Below, in pieces: positions 13,222 through 13,234 of a stretch of 13,234 bases of DNA (the stretch's first letter is position 1; each line of letters begins with the position of its first letter). This DNA comes from Planctomycetota bacterium (GTDB lineage Bacteria > Planctomycetota > Phycisphaerae > Phycisphaerales > SM1A02). Under the pieces are notes generated by a model. That model saw only the letters and a program-made list of their open reading frames with translations. It had not been told where the DNA came from and did not search any database. The DNA is taken from assembly GCA_027295365.1 (NCBI GenBank), contig JAPULD010000047.1, positions 1 to 13,234 on the forward strand, read 5' to 3'. Position numbers and translations under genes: made by a program.

Positions 13222-13234
13222 GTGGACTCCCGGA

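Overview
The window looks like chromosomal DNA of a GC-rich planctomycete-type bacterium, probably Phycisphaerae-like. That placement is an inference from a Ser/Thr kinase tail fused through one membrane helix to a long WD40 array, an arrestin-fold protein, small lipoproteins and loosely packed genes. No rRNA or tRNA was seen to confirm it.

Layout. 1-2328 (+): the 3' part of a membrane kinase/WD40 protein with 14 blades of 42 residues (the last slightly shortened). 2359-5710 (-): an arrestin-like protein, a small conserved protein of unknown role, a short lipoprotein and a HEAT-repeat lipoprotein. Kinase and arrestin genes converge on a strong hairpin. 5980-6809 (+): a seven-iron ferredoxin (fdxA) followed by a VOC/glyoxalase-fold protein. 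6878-6927: a decayed copy of the 3' end of a terminase gene. 7007-9132 (+): a cargo-like block of lower apparent GC, with a MvaI/BcnI-type restriction endonuclease and a coupled pair of membrane protein and lipoprotein. 9199-13221 (-): a tight five-gene operon that reads HTH protein, ABC-type ATPase, GNAT acetyltransferase, ParB-like protein and large terminase.

How the genes fit together. The right-hand operon is the most unusual part. Its ATPase and acetyltransferase look like the two halves of the COG2401 protein (ABC ATPase fused to an acetyltransferase), here split into genes that share an ATGA junction. They are followed by a ParB/Srx-fold protein and an apparently intact TerL with a four-cysteine insert. 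No capsid, portal, tail or integrase gene lies inside the window, so this is either the edge of a prophage or a capsid-independent TerL-containing element. The restriction-enzyme block lies between the intact terminase 3' end (9199) and the decayed second copy of that end (6878-6927), in the same orientation. This suggests that the 3' end of the terminase gene has been an insertion site for defence cargo.

Limits: functions come from reading motifs by eye. No homology search, folding calculation or genome comparison was run.
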